DNA from: Chimonanthus salicifolius
Lineage: Eukaryota; Streptophyta; Magnoliopsida; Laurales; Calycanthaceae
DNA: 64,000 nucleotides
Direction of reading: 5' to 3'
Assembly (NCBI GenBank): GCA_013350335.1
Contig: CM023540.1
Span: 14,947,828 to 15,011,827 of the forward strand
Below the pieces are notes generated by a model, which did not search any database, was not told the origin of the DNA, and worked only from the letters and a program-made list of their open reading frames with translations. Each line of letters starts with the position of its first letter. The stretch's first letter is position 1. The position numbers and the translations under genes were made by a program. Below are positions 1-11,739 of this stretch, one piece after another.

Positions 1-913
1 CCGAAGATAGATCCGTTGAGACTTTACTAGCCTATAAATGTAAGGCTTTTTGGAGAGAAAAAGTTTGATTACTTGAGCCCAATTTTTTCATATATTCTTC
101 CAAGCTTTCAAACAACTTCCAAAGCTTACAAACTCCATAGTTACAATATTCTAAGCTTTGATTCTTAATCTCAAACACATTAAAAGCTCTCATAGGCATA
201 TCTTGAGCATCTTATGCTCTAAGTTGAATGTGTTAAGTAAAGATTCTTTCTAGGGTCTTAATCCTCATAAGAAAACCTTTAATTACCCTAAACCTCCTTG
301 CTATCACCTTAGTTGGACTTCATTGGAGCATTTACATCAAGCCAAGAAGAGGAGGACATTCAAGAACAAGCCCAAGCTACTTCAAGTAACTCAAGGCTAA
401 GTTCTTGATATTTTTCAAAGCACAACTTCTTTCTATTAATTGTGAATATTGTAAAGGGTTGGTGTAACCCTATTGACTTTCAAGAGAGGTGTTCTCTTGG
501 TAATTAGGTTGATCTACACCTTTGAAGTAGATTAAGATTTGTAATTGGTTTCTTCTCCACCCGTGAAGGAGAAGGTTAGTGAAATCCTCAAGTGGTGTAC
601 TTGAGGCGTGGATGTAGGCAAGGTTGCCGAACCACGTAAAAATCATTGTGTCACAATCCTCCATCTCTTCTCATCTCCTTCACCTTATTTTGTGCACTTG
701 CTTAGCTCACATCTTATTGCACACACAATTTGCTTAAACTTAATATTGCTTGTAAATCACATTTAGAACATTAATTGAGCAAATTCATATTGATTAATCA
801 TTAAATTACCCAATATTTAAATAGATTTTAAAATTCCCCAATAGTCCTATTCACCCCCCCTCTAGGACTATTTTAGATATTTGGCTAGCTTGACCAACAA
901 GTGGTATCAGAGC
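1..913 (+). mobile_element. Copia LTR 3' part plus leader and primer-binding site
   Basis: The stretch ends in TGGTATCAGAGC (902-913), the plant initiator-tRNA-Met complementary primer-binding site used by Copia elements, and is followed at once by a gag-type ORF. It therefore contains the right part of a 5' LTR whose left end lies outside the window. A block near 608-650 (GTGGATGTAGGC ... GCCGAACCACGTAAA) recurs on the minus strand near 8711-8760 and 61150-61200, which marks all three as related LTRs. The exact LTR end is not fixed; it probably lies just before 902. Confidence 0.7.
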
Positions 914-967
914 AAGGACTCTTGCTATTTGACTTAACCGTCTAAGAGTAGATCATTCAAGCTAAAA

Positions 968-1720
968 ATGTCTAAGGGTGATTGCATGGCCGTGATGTGT
1001 CCTCCAATACTTGATGGCTCTAACTATGTTATTTGGAAAGCCAAAATGAAAATGCACTTAATGATAATGGATGGAGCTCTATGGGAAATAATCTTATGTG
1101 GATGGACTAAACCTTCTAAGATTTACTTCTCATACAATGATATTGAAAAGAGCATGTATTCGGCAAATGCCAATGCCCTCAATGTGATACTTTGTGCGGT
1201 TTCACCAAATATCTTAGAGAATATCATATCTTGTGAAACCGCAAAGGAAGCATGGGACATGTTGGAGAAAACTTATGAAAAATCTAGGAAAGAAGAGGCC
1301 TTAGAAGTGGTGTATTGTTTAGGACCCATTCAAACACTTGAACCTAAACATGAACAAATTAATGAAGAAGATGTAGAAGATAATACACCTACTATAGAAG
1401 AATTAAGTGAGTCATTAAATGAAATGTATAAGCAACTTAAGAAAGTTGGTAAAGAAAATATAAAACTAACAAAAGAGCTAAATCAAGAAAAGTTGGAAAA
1501 AGAAAACATTCTAAAAGATCTAACATTGGCAAATCAAGTAAATCCAAAAGCTATTCAAGAAGAGTGCTTGAAACTTGAAGAATGCTTAAAAGTGGAAATA
1601 AATGAAAAAGGAAATCTTGAAAATGATATAAGAAAATTGAAGCATGAACTTCATTCATTAAAAGGAAATTACAAAGATTTAAAAATTGTGCTAAGTCGTG
1701 AAGAGCCAATTCTACTGTAA
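968..1720 (+). CDS. Shortened Copia gag protein with coiled coil
   Basis: Open frame of 250 codons starting 55 bases after the tRNA-Met primer site. The N-terminus (about residues 13-40, LDGSNYVIWKAKMKMHLM) matches the DUF4219/gag N-terminal segment of Copia polyproteins, and WDMLEKTYE near residue 95-103 resembles the start of the UBN2 gag domain. From about residue 130 to the end the protein is Lys/Glu/Leu-rich and should form a long coiled coil. There is no CCHC zinc knuckle, protease, integrase or reverse transcriptase after it. The frame stops at 1720 and AT-rich DNA follows, so the element is internally deleted and non-autonomous. Whether the ORF is still expressed cannot be seen. Confidence 0.7.
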   Translation: MSKGDCMAVMCPPILDGSNYVIWKAKMKMHLMIMDGALWEIILCGWTKPSKIYFSYNDIEKSMYSANANALNVILCAVSPNILENIISCETAKEAWDMLEKTYEKSRKEEALEVVYCLGPIQTLEPKHEQINEEDVEDNTPTIEELSESLNEMYKQLKKVGKENIKLTKELNQEKLEKENILKDLTLANQVNPKAIQEECLKLEECLKVEINEKGNLENDIRKLKHELHSLKGNYKDLKIVLSREEPILL

Positions 1721-2039
1721 ATATGTACAGAGGTAATTTAGGTGTCTTTAATTTAATTTTTGTTTTTAAAATTTAAAAACTCTTGAAAAATTAAAGAACT
1801 AGGTTGGTAAATTAATTAATTGCATCTTAATTTATATTTTTTAAGTTAAATTGAGATTGTTTATATTTTTAAATTAAACCCACCATCTTAATTAAAATTA
1901 GTGAAATGGTTAGATTCTATGTTTAAATGTAGAATGTTTCTAAATTAAAACTAAAATTCATACATTAGATAAATAACTCCATATTTTATAAATTTCTTAA
2001 AATACGTAATTCAATTGTGTATTTTCATGAATATATTTT

Positions 2040-2133
2040 CCTAAGTTCCGATGGGTTTGACCTCGCACTCAATCGCTATACTATTTAATGGTTCGTGCAC
2101 TTGCGAGTTATAAATTTAAAATTTGCACAACAA
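2040..2133 (+). mobile_element. Gypsy (Athila/Tat-like) LTR-leader remnant
   Basis: The text reading 'cgtgcacttgcgagt ... ttgcacaacaagtttttg' resembles the stretch that in Athila/Tat-type Gypsy elements runs up to the primer-binding site. It breaks off at about 2133, where the minus-oriented LTR begins. Family assignment is from remembered consensus, so it is tentative. The preceding 1741-2039 is AT-rich with nothing recognisable. Confidence 0.35.
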
Positions 2134-3446
2134 GTTTTTGTTATCTTACCAAAATCTCAACATCATTCCATAACAGCTGACATCCATTGTAAAACTTAGA
2201 TATTACGCTGAGACCATTATTATTAAGTTCTGACACAATCAAAATACAATCTTGCAAATATATCTCCGGCCTACCCAAAACCGGTACTGACACACCCGAG
2301 ATTAGCAACTGACCCACTTTGTCCAGTAGACGTAAACTGAAACGCACAAGGCGGGTAATAGTTCAGTAGTTAAGGGTACATGGAAGCAGTATTAACATCA
2401 TCACAGCTCATAAACATCATCATATATGATCAACATCATAAATATTCATAAGCATTTTTCACAATAGTGAATCATGTCTAGGCATATAAGTGGGTTCATC
2501 AAAACAGATCCTTCAAACCACTCATTGCACTAGATCATTTTTTACTTGATTTACTCTTACTGTAGTGTTAAGTCTTCTCACCGAAACTGTGTGGTATGGA
2601 AGTATTTGTCAAGCATACAAACAGATATACAAATAATGATCAGTCAATATACATAGCATATAAAACAATACATACTCATAGTATTTCAAATCTTTCTATC
2701 CTATTTTCCAGAAATCTCTAGGGGAAATGGAACTGAGTCTCCTATTTGGTTACTAAATATTTTAAATTACAATAATCAGCAATATATATAATAGGGTGCT
2801 TAGGCTATTTCTCATATTGTCTTCTGGACATGAATAGGTTGACGTATTGAGTTAGGCCCAGAGGTATAAGGTGCTCAGGCCACTTCTCTTATAGCGAGTT
2901 AGGCTTAGAGGTCACTCAATGCCCGAACCCTTCTTTTCTACGGAGCGGCAAAGGAAATCGTTCAGCTACAGATAGCTATCGGGCTGAGTCAGCCACAGAT
3001 AGAGAGTATCGGCCTCGAAGAGAATACAATAAGTACATACACTATAATATCAAGAGAAATAAGTTAGTATCATTTTTATTTATCAAAGAGGGGTATAAAC
3101 ATCATATTAAACCTAGGGTCTAAAACATTTAATCTTAAATCAAACTAAGATTTACAACCAAAACTGGGCTTCTCAGAACATGCCTCGGATCTCGGTACTG
3201 TGGCTTTAGAACTTTCGAGGCACTGTCTAAAAACTGGTATACAAAGCATTCAGAACATGGCTCTGTCCTTCGGAACTTCTGAGGCTCAAGTCTCAAAACT
3301 TCCGAGGGTGCTTCCGAACCGAAATAGACAAAACAGAGAAATCAGTGAGTCTCGGAACCTACGGAGGGAAGCTCGAAACTTCTGAGCAGTTCGGCTCTTC
3401 CGAACAGACTCGGAACATCCCGTCAGCAGAGGCAGAAAAAACGGTT
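2134..3446 (-). mobile_element. Minus-oriented Gypsy-type LTR, 3' portion (left of nested solo LTR)
   Basis: Read on the minus strand this matches the second half of the solo LTR at 3447-6287. For example 2440-2500 is the near-exact reverse complement of 5385-5440, and 2990-3020 mirrors 4905-4935. The part near 3170-3440 is full of short palindromes of the type TTCGGAACTTCCGAA. The LTR is cut at 3446 by the solo LTR and resumes at 6288. Its outer left end looks truncated near 2134, since no terminal CA/TG boundary is visible there. Confidence 0.75.
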
Positions 3447-4621
3447 TGTAATACCCTGACCTGAATTAGGCTTAAATATTATGATTTAACCTGTTAATCA
3501 CATAGAATACAGCGAGAGATTTGTGAAAAGTCCAGTTTTGGGCCAATCAGAGCTCGATAGCTCATTGATCCAACCTTTTTAAGTTAGAGGAGCAAAATGG
3601 TAATTTACCATTAACAGTATAATTATTGTTTGAATAATTGTTTGTTAATTATTATTTGAGTGATATTGATTTCTTTATTGGAATTTAGATTCTGAAATTT
3701 ATAAGTATCTTTATTTCATTAAACTGTTATTAAAAATTACCCGAAAAAGGTCCCGAAAATTAGAAAATGATTATTTTAAATAATTCTAGAAGTTCGATAA
3801 TTCTAAAAAAATACCTAGTGTTTAATATATGTTTAAATCTATCGTTTTATTTTTTTTAGATCTAAAAATTAAGGTTTTAAACCCTTTAAATAAATACAAC
3901 TTAGTTTAAGGGAATAGTATTAAAAAGTGATTTTTAGTTAAATTAATTAAGTTTAATGGGTTATAACTTTCCAAAATTATGTGGTATTTAAATATTTAAA
4001 AAACTCATCATTTTGGATCAGATAGATCAAATTGAATAAATCTTTTTTTTAGTTAAATATTAATGAGAAAATGAAATAAGAATATAACTCTAATAAAATA
4101 ATATTATGAGTAGTAAAAGCTACTGTAGCTACAACAACATGATAAAATCTCATCTTTGTAAACCGACTGAAGTAAAAAATAAAAATATATATTAAAATGA
4201 GTTGTCTTTAATCTAAGCTACTACAATGCAAAGCTATGCCGTAGGTAGCTTACTGTGCAAAGCTACTTTGTTTCATAGGTAGCTACGTGGTTGCTCTTGC
4301 AGCCACATAACCTTTTTAACTTTTCCTATATAAGGAGAAGACGAGAAGAGGATTTTACAAAAGTCTTGCCTCCTTTTCATCTTGCTTCTTTTTCAACTTC
4401 TCTCTCAACAGACCACCATCTCTACCTTCCTTTCTCTCTTATTTCTATTTTTTCACCATCAAAGTAACTAAGGTATTGTCCCTTTTCATTTATGCTGTAC
4501 ACTATGCTTTCTATTCCTTTCTCTTTCTTTTGTTTATTAAATTGCTAATTCACTACTTTAGACTTTCTAATATGATTATTCAAGACCATGGTATTTCTTT
4601 AATTATAAAAATATATTGTCT

Positions 4622-4699
<78 letters not shown>

Positions 4700-6287
4700 T
4701 ATTAAATCAAAATATTTTATTGATTTTAGTCTATGAAAATATTATGAGATTAATTAAAATGAGAAGATTAGTTTGGTTTCTAAAATTGTAAAATTAAAAT
4801 ATTATTTGTTTCAGTAATTTATCTTAAGGCCATTAAATTAAAAATGATACTAAGTCTTTTGTTTGTATTATTATATATATACATATATATTATGTATTCA
4901 CTTCCAGGCCGATACTCTCTATATGTGGCTGACTTAACCCGATAGCTATCAGTAGCTGAACGATTAAATTCGCCGCTCGGTAGAAAAGAAGGGAACAGGC
5001 ACTGAGTGTACCTTTAGGCCTAACTCACTATATGAGTAGTGGCCTGAGCGCCTTATATTTTTATCTGTAGGCCTAACTTGCTATACAAGTAGTGGTCTGA
5101 GCACCCTATATTTATATCTCTAGGCCTAACTCGCCATACGAGTAGTGGCCTGAGCATTCTATTATATTGTTGATTATTATAATCTAAAATAAATAGTAAC
5201 TTATTTTAGGAGACTCATATCCATTACCCTTAAAGTTTTCCGGAAAATAGGATGAAAAGATTTGAAACACTATGATATGTGTATTATGTTTGATTGATGA
5301 TTGTATAATTTGTTTTATTCTTGTTTTCATATTTTGACAGATATATCAGGTTAAGAGGATCTACTGCAATGAGTGGTTTCAAAAATGAACCCACTTATAT
5401 GCCTAGACATGATGCACTATTGTGAAAAGTGCTTATTGATGTTAATGATGTTTATCATATATTGTGATTATGATGATGAAATGCTTATGAGATATGATGA
5501 TATTGATACTGCTTCCACGTACCCTTAACTACTGAACTATTATCAAGTATGTCGATCACCGGCCTAGGTGTGTCGATTTGTGTCTACTGGCCCAGATGTG
5601 TCAATTGCTAGCCCAAGTGTGTCTATATCGGCCAAAGTGTGTCGGAGATGTACTTGTAAGATATTACATTTTGACCGTGTCGGGACTTAATGCTTATAGT
5701 CAGTGTAGTGTCTAGGTGTTGAGTTGGATATCAGTAGTAATATGAGAATGATCGATATTTTGGCATGACAAATATATTATGATAAAAATAATGATTTTGG
5801 CTAACCTGATAATTATTAAACTGCATTGTTATGTTCTTTTCACTAGGTTGGTTAGCTCACACCACTCACATTTCAGGAGATATACCCTAGGAGGAGGAAC
5901 TTCCGTTTCAAGCTTAAAGATAGATAAACTGATGCAGTTACTTGGAATCCCATGAATGGGAATTTCCTTTATTTTGTTTATTGGTTATTGGAACCATGTT
6001 TTAGTACCTCTTGTGGTACTTATTTTGTAATTATGTATGAACCACCATGTTACTGCTAGTAACTCTGTTATAAATGAGATTATTCTTTTTATGAAGGAAA
6101 TATTTGTTTATATGATGCATGCTTGTAAAAGGGTAGACATATGGTATATGTTTGAGTGCACATGTAAAGAGCACGTGTGACATTTATTTCTGGATCTAAT
6201 GTTTGTTCAAACCCAGTTCGAAGTTGTTAAAGTAAAAAAATAAAAATTAGTAGCATTCTGGGCCCACCTCTGGATCAGGGCGTTACA
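3447..6287 (+). mobile_element. Complete solo LTR (Gypsy-type), 2841 bp, TSD CGGTT
   Basis: The left end TGTAATACCCTGACC and right end GGATCAGGGCGTTACA are imperfect inverted copies, as expected for an LTR with TG...CA termini. It is flanked by the identical 5-bp repeats CGGTT at 3442-3446 and 6288-6292. No internal domain is present, so this is a solo LTR left by LTR-LTR recombination. A TATA box (TATATAAG, 4327-4334) is followed by a pyrimidine-rich leader, consistent with an LTR promoter. It contains an (AT)n run and a (TTTA)n run at 4625-4700. TGTAAYRCCC termini are typical of chromovirus-type Gypsy LTRs; the clade is an inference. Confidence 0.88.
4625..4700. repeat. (AT)n followed by (TTTA)n microsatellite
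   Basis: About 40 bases of pure AT dinucleotide followed by about nine TTTA tetranucleotides, inside the solo LTR downstream of its TATA box. Length is likely to vary between individuals. Confidence 0.95.
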
Positions 6288-7648
6288 CGGTTAGCCTCTG
6301 GACACTTCAGAACCCCGAACAAAAGCTCGGAACTTCTGAAGTGTCGGCTTCGGAACTTCCGAAGCCCAACTCTCGGACTTTCCGAGAGTTGTCTTCTTCC
6401 TCTGTCTGCAACAGCAGATAGTAACGGGCAGCGACCATATGAATTATGAATTCAGAAACAATAGGTTTTCTAAGTTCGTTTTTCACATCTAACAGGTCAG
6501 ATGGACTCCTTAATGAGTCCTCTTGACATAGGAAATAAATTGAACTTTAACATTGATTTCAAACATCGGATTTAAACCAGAAAATCAGTGTAACACAAGA
6601 AAATTCTTAAACTTCAAATCAATTTTTAACATTCAAATCTTAACCAATTTTACTTCTGTTTGATTATAAACCGATTAGAATTTGAAAACTAACTCAATGG
6701 TTACCTTCGCTTAAACTCTTAGTTAGAAATCCCGAAATTTGTAAAATCTTCCTCCTTAACCTTACGGTGAAAAATTTGAAAAACAGAGAGGGAGATGGTT
6801 TGATTTCTATTCAGGGGAGGTGAAACTAGCTGAGAGAGAGTAGAAATTTATAAGCCTCCAGCATGGCCAGGTGATGGACACATCACCGGCAGCCCACGGG
6901 TGATTGCATGGATCGGCATGGTCACGTTGAAGCAGTAACAATAAAAATAGTAAAAATCATTTGCAGATAAGTCCTTCCAATAGTTTTGCAAATAAGTCCA
7001 GTTTTGTCTTAAATCAATTTTTTACTAAAAACATGGTTTAATCAACTTGATTAATTCAATTCAACTTAACAAAAATGTTAGGTTTTATAAAGTCTACTTA
7101 TTATAAAATTTTGGAGATTTAAATTTCAATAAAAACCATAGATTTAAACAAAATCCATATTTTGACACTATTTATTTAATTTAACTTGTAATTAATAAAA
7201 GGGTTTAAAGCCTTTATTTTAAAGATTTGAAGAAATAAACTAAACAGTTATATTAAAGCCTAACCTCACATATTTTTCTCAAAATTTTCTTATTTCTAAA
7301 ATTGTATAAAAATATTTATTTCTTCTCTTTCGAGGTCTTTTCGGTTAGTTTTAAACAATATTTTCTGGAAATAATATAATACTGTAATTATAAATTAAAA
7401 TCCTCGATTAAGGAAATCAATATCATTCAACAATAATCAAATAATTACATAAATAGTAAAAATAATATCAATAAATGGTAAGTTACCATTTTGCCCTTCC
7501 AACTAGACGAGTTGGATCTTCGAGCTTTCAAGCTCTGACTGGGCCAAAACTGGGCTTTTCATAAAGCCCTAACCGTAATATTCAAGATTAACCGGTTAAA
7601 GAAACATTTATCATACTGATCACGCCTGATTCGGGTCAGGGTATTATA
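6288..7648 (-). mobile_element. Minus-oriented Gypsy-type LTR, 5' portion (right of nested solo LTR)
   Basis: Continuation of the interrupted minus LTR. Its right end reads GGTCAGGGTATTATA, that is TATAATACCCTGACC on the minus strand, matching the start of the solo LTR apart from one base. The segment 7480-7648 is the reverse complement of 3447-3615 with moderate divergence. Together with 2134-3446 the LTR is about 2.67 kb, close to the 2.84 kb of its relative. A TATA-like TATAAATTTC is present on the minus strand near 6845-6860, with a pyrimidine-rich leader after it. Confidence 0.75.
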
Positions 7649-8342
7649 GAAAGAAGATGGCTTGTGACCTAGATGTGGATTTTAAGACCTAAGTATGATT
7701 TTGAATAAAGTACTGAAACACTTATAATGACATAGTATGTTTTGATGCATGGATTTTACATAATTTTGAAATACGATAAAATTGAGATTCAATAAGAGTA
7801 TAAGTATGTATATTCTCTTAGTATGACACGCCGTAGTGCATATTATGTGATCAGAATTCCTACTGGGCGCGTTGACTAAGCCCATAAGTTCCCCCCCTCC
7901 AGATTTTGTATGCAGGTTGAAGTGCGTAGATGAAATCATATCAAGTGATGGTCGACTATGAGTAAGGACACGAGAATTGAAGCTTGAATAGCTTTGCTTA
8001 ATGTACTTGTGATTTGGAAATTAGAGGACAATGTAAATTTGAAAGAATGTTGTTATTTTGGATAATATAATTTTAAGTTGTTTTGTATTTAACTCTAGTC
8101 TGTGAGAATTCCTTATCTTGCCATGGGATGTGTTGACTATTTATGCAAACGTATAAAATGTTTTCAATTTCTGCAAGATTATGAGAGTGTGTGCAAAATA
8201 TCATGCACACACTAATTTGGCTAGTCAAGGGTAGGGTCTTTAAACTCAGATTTGGTTCGCGTCGTAACGCTCGCCTCCCTCTCCACTAAAATATTCCTAA
8301 TATATTACACTGATGATGGTAGTTAGAGAGAGGGGCGTTACA
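7649..8342 (+). mobile_element. 3' part of another Gypsy-type LTR
   Basis: The segment ends in GAGAGAGGGGCGTTACA (8326-8342), the usual right terminus of TGTAAC...GTTACA LTRs. Just before it, 8255-8275 carries the inverted text GTAACGCTCGCCTCCCTCTC. The left part abuts the minus LTR at 7648, which suggests the minus LTR was inserted into or next to it. No start terminus or target duplication was found. Confidence 0.45.
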
Positions 8343-8599
8343 GCTATAGCATAATTCAAACCATTGTGTTTGATTTAGTCGCATAATTGATGGCTAAGCT
8401 TAGAGCTTAAAGATTTGCCCATTTTAATAATTTTACCATATTTTGAATGAAAAATGAACTGGATGCTCGTTCAGACGAACTAAAATAGAAGCGTAAAATG
8501 GTAATTTCACATCATTTTTGGAAAAACAGTGTCTCCTTGTAGAAAAAAAGCAGTGTTTAAATAGCCAGCCATATCAATTTCCTCTATGGTTGTATCGAG

Positions 8600-8935
8600 G
8601 CAGCGTAACCTTGTCACTGGATTTGTGTTTGCATGTTTATATTCTTGTGCGATAAACCCACACACTCAATCACAAATCAAACATTCAAACACACATAAGA
8701 ACCAAACAAGAAAAACACAAGATTTACGTGGTTCGGCTAAACCGCCTATGTCCACAGGGCGTGCAACAAGATTCCACTATGAAGAAATGTTATAAAGGAC
8801 TCTCTTTCCACGTCCTCACAATCTCTCTTTTTCCTCTTTGTTTCTCTCTTCTCTATTTCTCTTAGAGAGAAACTGCACAACTTAAAGAAAACCCTACAGA
8901 AAGAGACATTATATACTGTAGCTTACAACAGATTG
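8600..8935 (-). mobile_element. Copia LTR fragment (minus)
   Basis: The minus strand of 8711-8745 reads GTGGACATAGGC ... GCCGAACCACGTAAATC, matching the Copia LTR at 608-650 in this window. Pyrimidine-rich text (8800-8870) fits a leader in the same orientation. There are no clear ends and no primer-binding site. Confidence 0.5.
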
Positions 8936-10610
8936 AGTCCAGTGGCCTTGGGCCCAACAGACAATCCAAGTCCGAAAAGACTTTGAACGATAAACCCAAC
9001 ATATATCATATTTGTGAGAATTATGTGGTACCTTGTTAACAAGTCCAGTCCAGTCTAGTCTGGGGCCCATTGGATTGTAAAATTTAAGGTCAAGCTAAGT
9101 CATTTTCTAACCCTTAGTACATGAACTCAACGGCATGGATTGGAAAAATATGAATTAACTTTTTTCACTTTTATATTTACCTATTACAAAGTAATTAATG
9201 GTCTGATTAGGCCTAGAGGATAGATGGGCGATGTCTAATGAAATAAGGGTATTAAAAGAAAAAAAAAAACCTATGTGAGGCCCCACAGTGCAGGCCCTGA
9301 TTTCAATGGCTGATGTGGGTATGGAATCTGAATTCAGTGATAAGGCTTGATAGAGATAGTTGGATTAAGCTGTGAAGCATTTAGGTCGTCTAATGTTTAT
9401 AAACAAGGCTGCTTACCAACGGATGCTAAGTGTGGAGACAATTGGATTTGAACGATTACGAAGGAGTTATGTGGATGGCTAGAATGGGTTCACCAGGAAA
9501 CTCAAGGATGAATTTGGGACCATAAATGGTTGTTTTAGGCTAGAGGGTACAAATCTTTCCATTTTTCCATTTCCGATCAATTCATTCGTAGAGTTATTTA
9601 CTCCATCACAAACATTTCTGAAACACCTCTAATAGAGGAATAAATAGTCAATTTTGAAAGTTTTTAATGTCAGCCTCTTTCAGGCTGGATCAAGTAATCT
9701 ATCTAGGTTGAGCCCGGGCCCAACTTGGTGTTTGTTCGATTTCCAGGTCGTAGGAGCTTTGGTTTCTAAGATCTGATGTGTGGGTGAAACATAATGGGAA
9801 GAATGTGAGGTTTATGGGTTTAGTTGGCGTCATTGACTTACCTAATTGGGTCTGATAAGAAGACTTGATATCAAAACTTCCTACAAACAACATGAGACGG
9901 TTTTTGACCATCAGGTGGATAATTTTGTCGACTACCTCAGCTGAATGTTGATTGTCAAGGCTCCAACTATTTCTTCTTCTATCAACTTTTTCATTACTTT
10001 TGATGTTGCAAGATTGTATTTTCTTTTGATATTTTCTTAAACAAAAGAAATATTGTATACATGTAAAATTTAACCTTTTTTATAAAGTAAGTTACAATTG
10101 ATCAATATCAAACTTGAAAAACTCTAAAACCAATAAAAGAAATTTCTACACCAACCGATATGAATAGACGTACAATTATAAATGTACTTAATAATTTTTC
10201 ATTTACTAACATTCACATGTCCCAAAGATTGATCTGTAGTCCACAAATATAAGTGAAGAAAATTTTTCAAAAGAAGAATTTTTTTTCCAATGATGTAAGT
10301 TTGATATACCAAACTACTCAATTAATTCCTTGCATGCTCTTCTCTTTATATAACTCAAAAATTTTAAAATAGAAAAATGACTTAAATATTATTAAAGCTA
10401 TAATTTTATCAATTACAATCAATCCTACAAACATTCTCATAGATGCTGCATATTTTAAAGTGGAATAAAATTGTAGCTGTAATAAAAACTACAAAGATGG
10501 ATATTTGATCATATTTAGTATCTTATACCAATAATAATAGTAATCGAGTTGATTTGGGATAAGGCACAGACAAGCAAGAATCGAAACCGTGAACTGAACC
10601 ATTGGCCGTA
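8936..10610. other. AT-rich intergenic DNA, nothing recognised
   Basis: No conserved coding segment, terminal repeat or RNA gene is visible. The short open frames here have no family features. Confidence 0.6.
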
Positions 10611-10910
10611 GGATTGGAAGCTCTTATTTCTCTGTAGGCCCAGCTTGGTTCTCTTTGTTTTTCTGGGCCTTGTTTTTTCCTTTCATTCTGTTGTTGTGGG
10701 CTGCTCTATGTTGAGCGGGTTTGTGGGCTTTGTGGCCTGTGTTTGGGCTTGGGTTCTCATTTCTTATGGGCTATTGTGCTTCTTAGTTTTCTCATAATTT
10801 TATCGAGAGCTGTAATAAATTTCTTAAGGGGTAGAGGTACTATCCGTTCGGGTTTTAGTAGAATTGTGTCTGAGGTTTCCTACACGTAAATCTAAAAAAG
10901 AAAATTGAGT
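10611..10910 (+). mobile_element. Possible LINE 3' untranslated tail
   Basis: A T/G-rich stretch with repeated TGGGCC, TGTGGGCTTT and TTCTGGGCC words is very like the 3' tail of the L1-type LINE at 35830-36060 in this window. No reverse transcriptase lies upstream, so it would be a strongly 5'-truncated copy. Its ends are not defined. Confidence 0.35.
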
Positions 10911-11460
10911 TGATGTTGCCTTTCAAATATCAGTGATAGGAATTAGAAAGTAGAAACCCTTGTCCTTAATCATTGGATTTGGATGGGCCACCTACCGGTC
11001 CGACTCTTCACATCTTCCCGGCTTTTTCAGCATCTTCACTTTTTGTATTTAAAATTAATAAATAATTTATATTTTTAAGAGATTAACTCCACGTATCTTA
11101 AATGATGTTACATCTTCACCATTAAAAGTGACCACATAAAATTATTCATTTTAATATAAATCACATTTATAAAATTATATTAAGCGAAATGTTAGAGATA
11201 CACCCTTTTTTTTTTTTTTCCTGGAGGCAAAATCTCATTTCCCACTTCATCTCTCCACTCTTCAATCAATTTCTCATTTTCTTTCTTCCTTTCGTAATTC
11301 AACTATGACTTGATTATATAATTTTTTTTCAAACATGAGTTCAACCTTTATAGTTAAATGAGATGGATAAATGATTTTATAAATCATATAATTTAAAAGA
11401 AACTCCTCTATTATATTATCATAATTTTGTTAGATGGATCATAAAATATCAATAACTTTG

Positions 11461-11731
11461 GGGTGCCCATCCTAACATGGACATTATCTTTTAGGAGGCA
11501 CGGGTTTTTCGGATTTCTCACTTTGTCCCGCAGAAATCGGTTCACCTATCTGGTGCACCGATGGGTGAATCGATTCACTTGGAAATGGAAAGAGTCAAGT
11601 TCGGTGCACCAATGAGTGAACCGATTCACTGGAAAGTGAACCGATTTTTGCGGATGGGTGGGGGACAAAATGGAAAGTTCACTAAAATCCGTGCCTCCTA
11701 AAAGATAATGCCCGTGTTAGGATGAACACCC
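11461..11731. mobile_element. MITE, 271 bp, 8-bp TSD TAACTTTG
   Basis: Terminal inverted repeats of about 44 bp: the left starts GGGTGCCCATCCTAACA and the right, reversed, starts GGGTGTTCATCCTAACA; both run through CATTATCTTTTAGGAGGCAC. Identical 8-bp target duplications TAACTTTG lie at 11453-11460 and 11732-11739. There is no coding capacity. The interior holds a second inverted layer built from words like GAACCGATTCACT and GGTGCACC. An 8-bp duplication fits the hAT superfamily, although the terminus is not the usual CAGGG; Mutator-like is the alternative. Confidence 0.9.
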
Positions 11732-11739
11732 TAACTTTG

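Noticed and set aside
4476..4736. 86-codon open frame with Tyr-Ile repeats
   Set aside because: It is the translation of the (AT)n/(TTTA)n microsatellite within the solo LTR.
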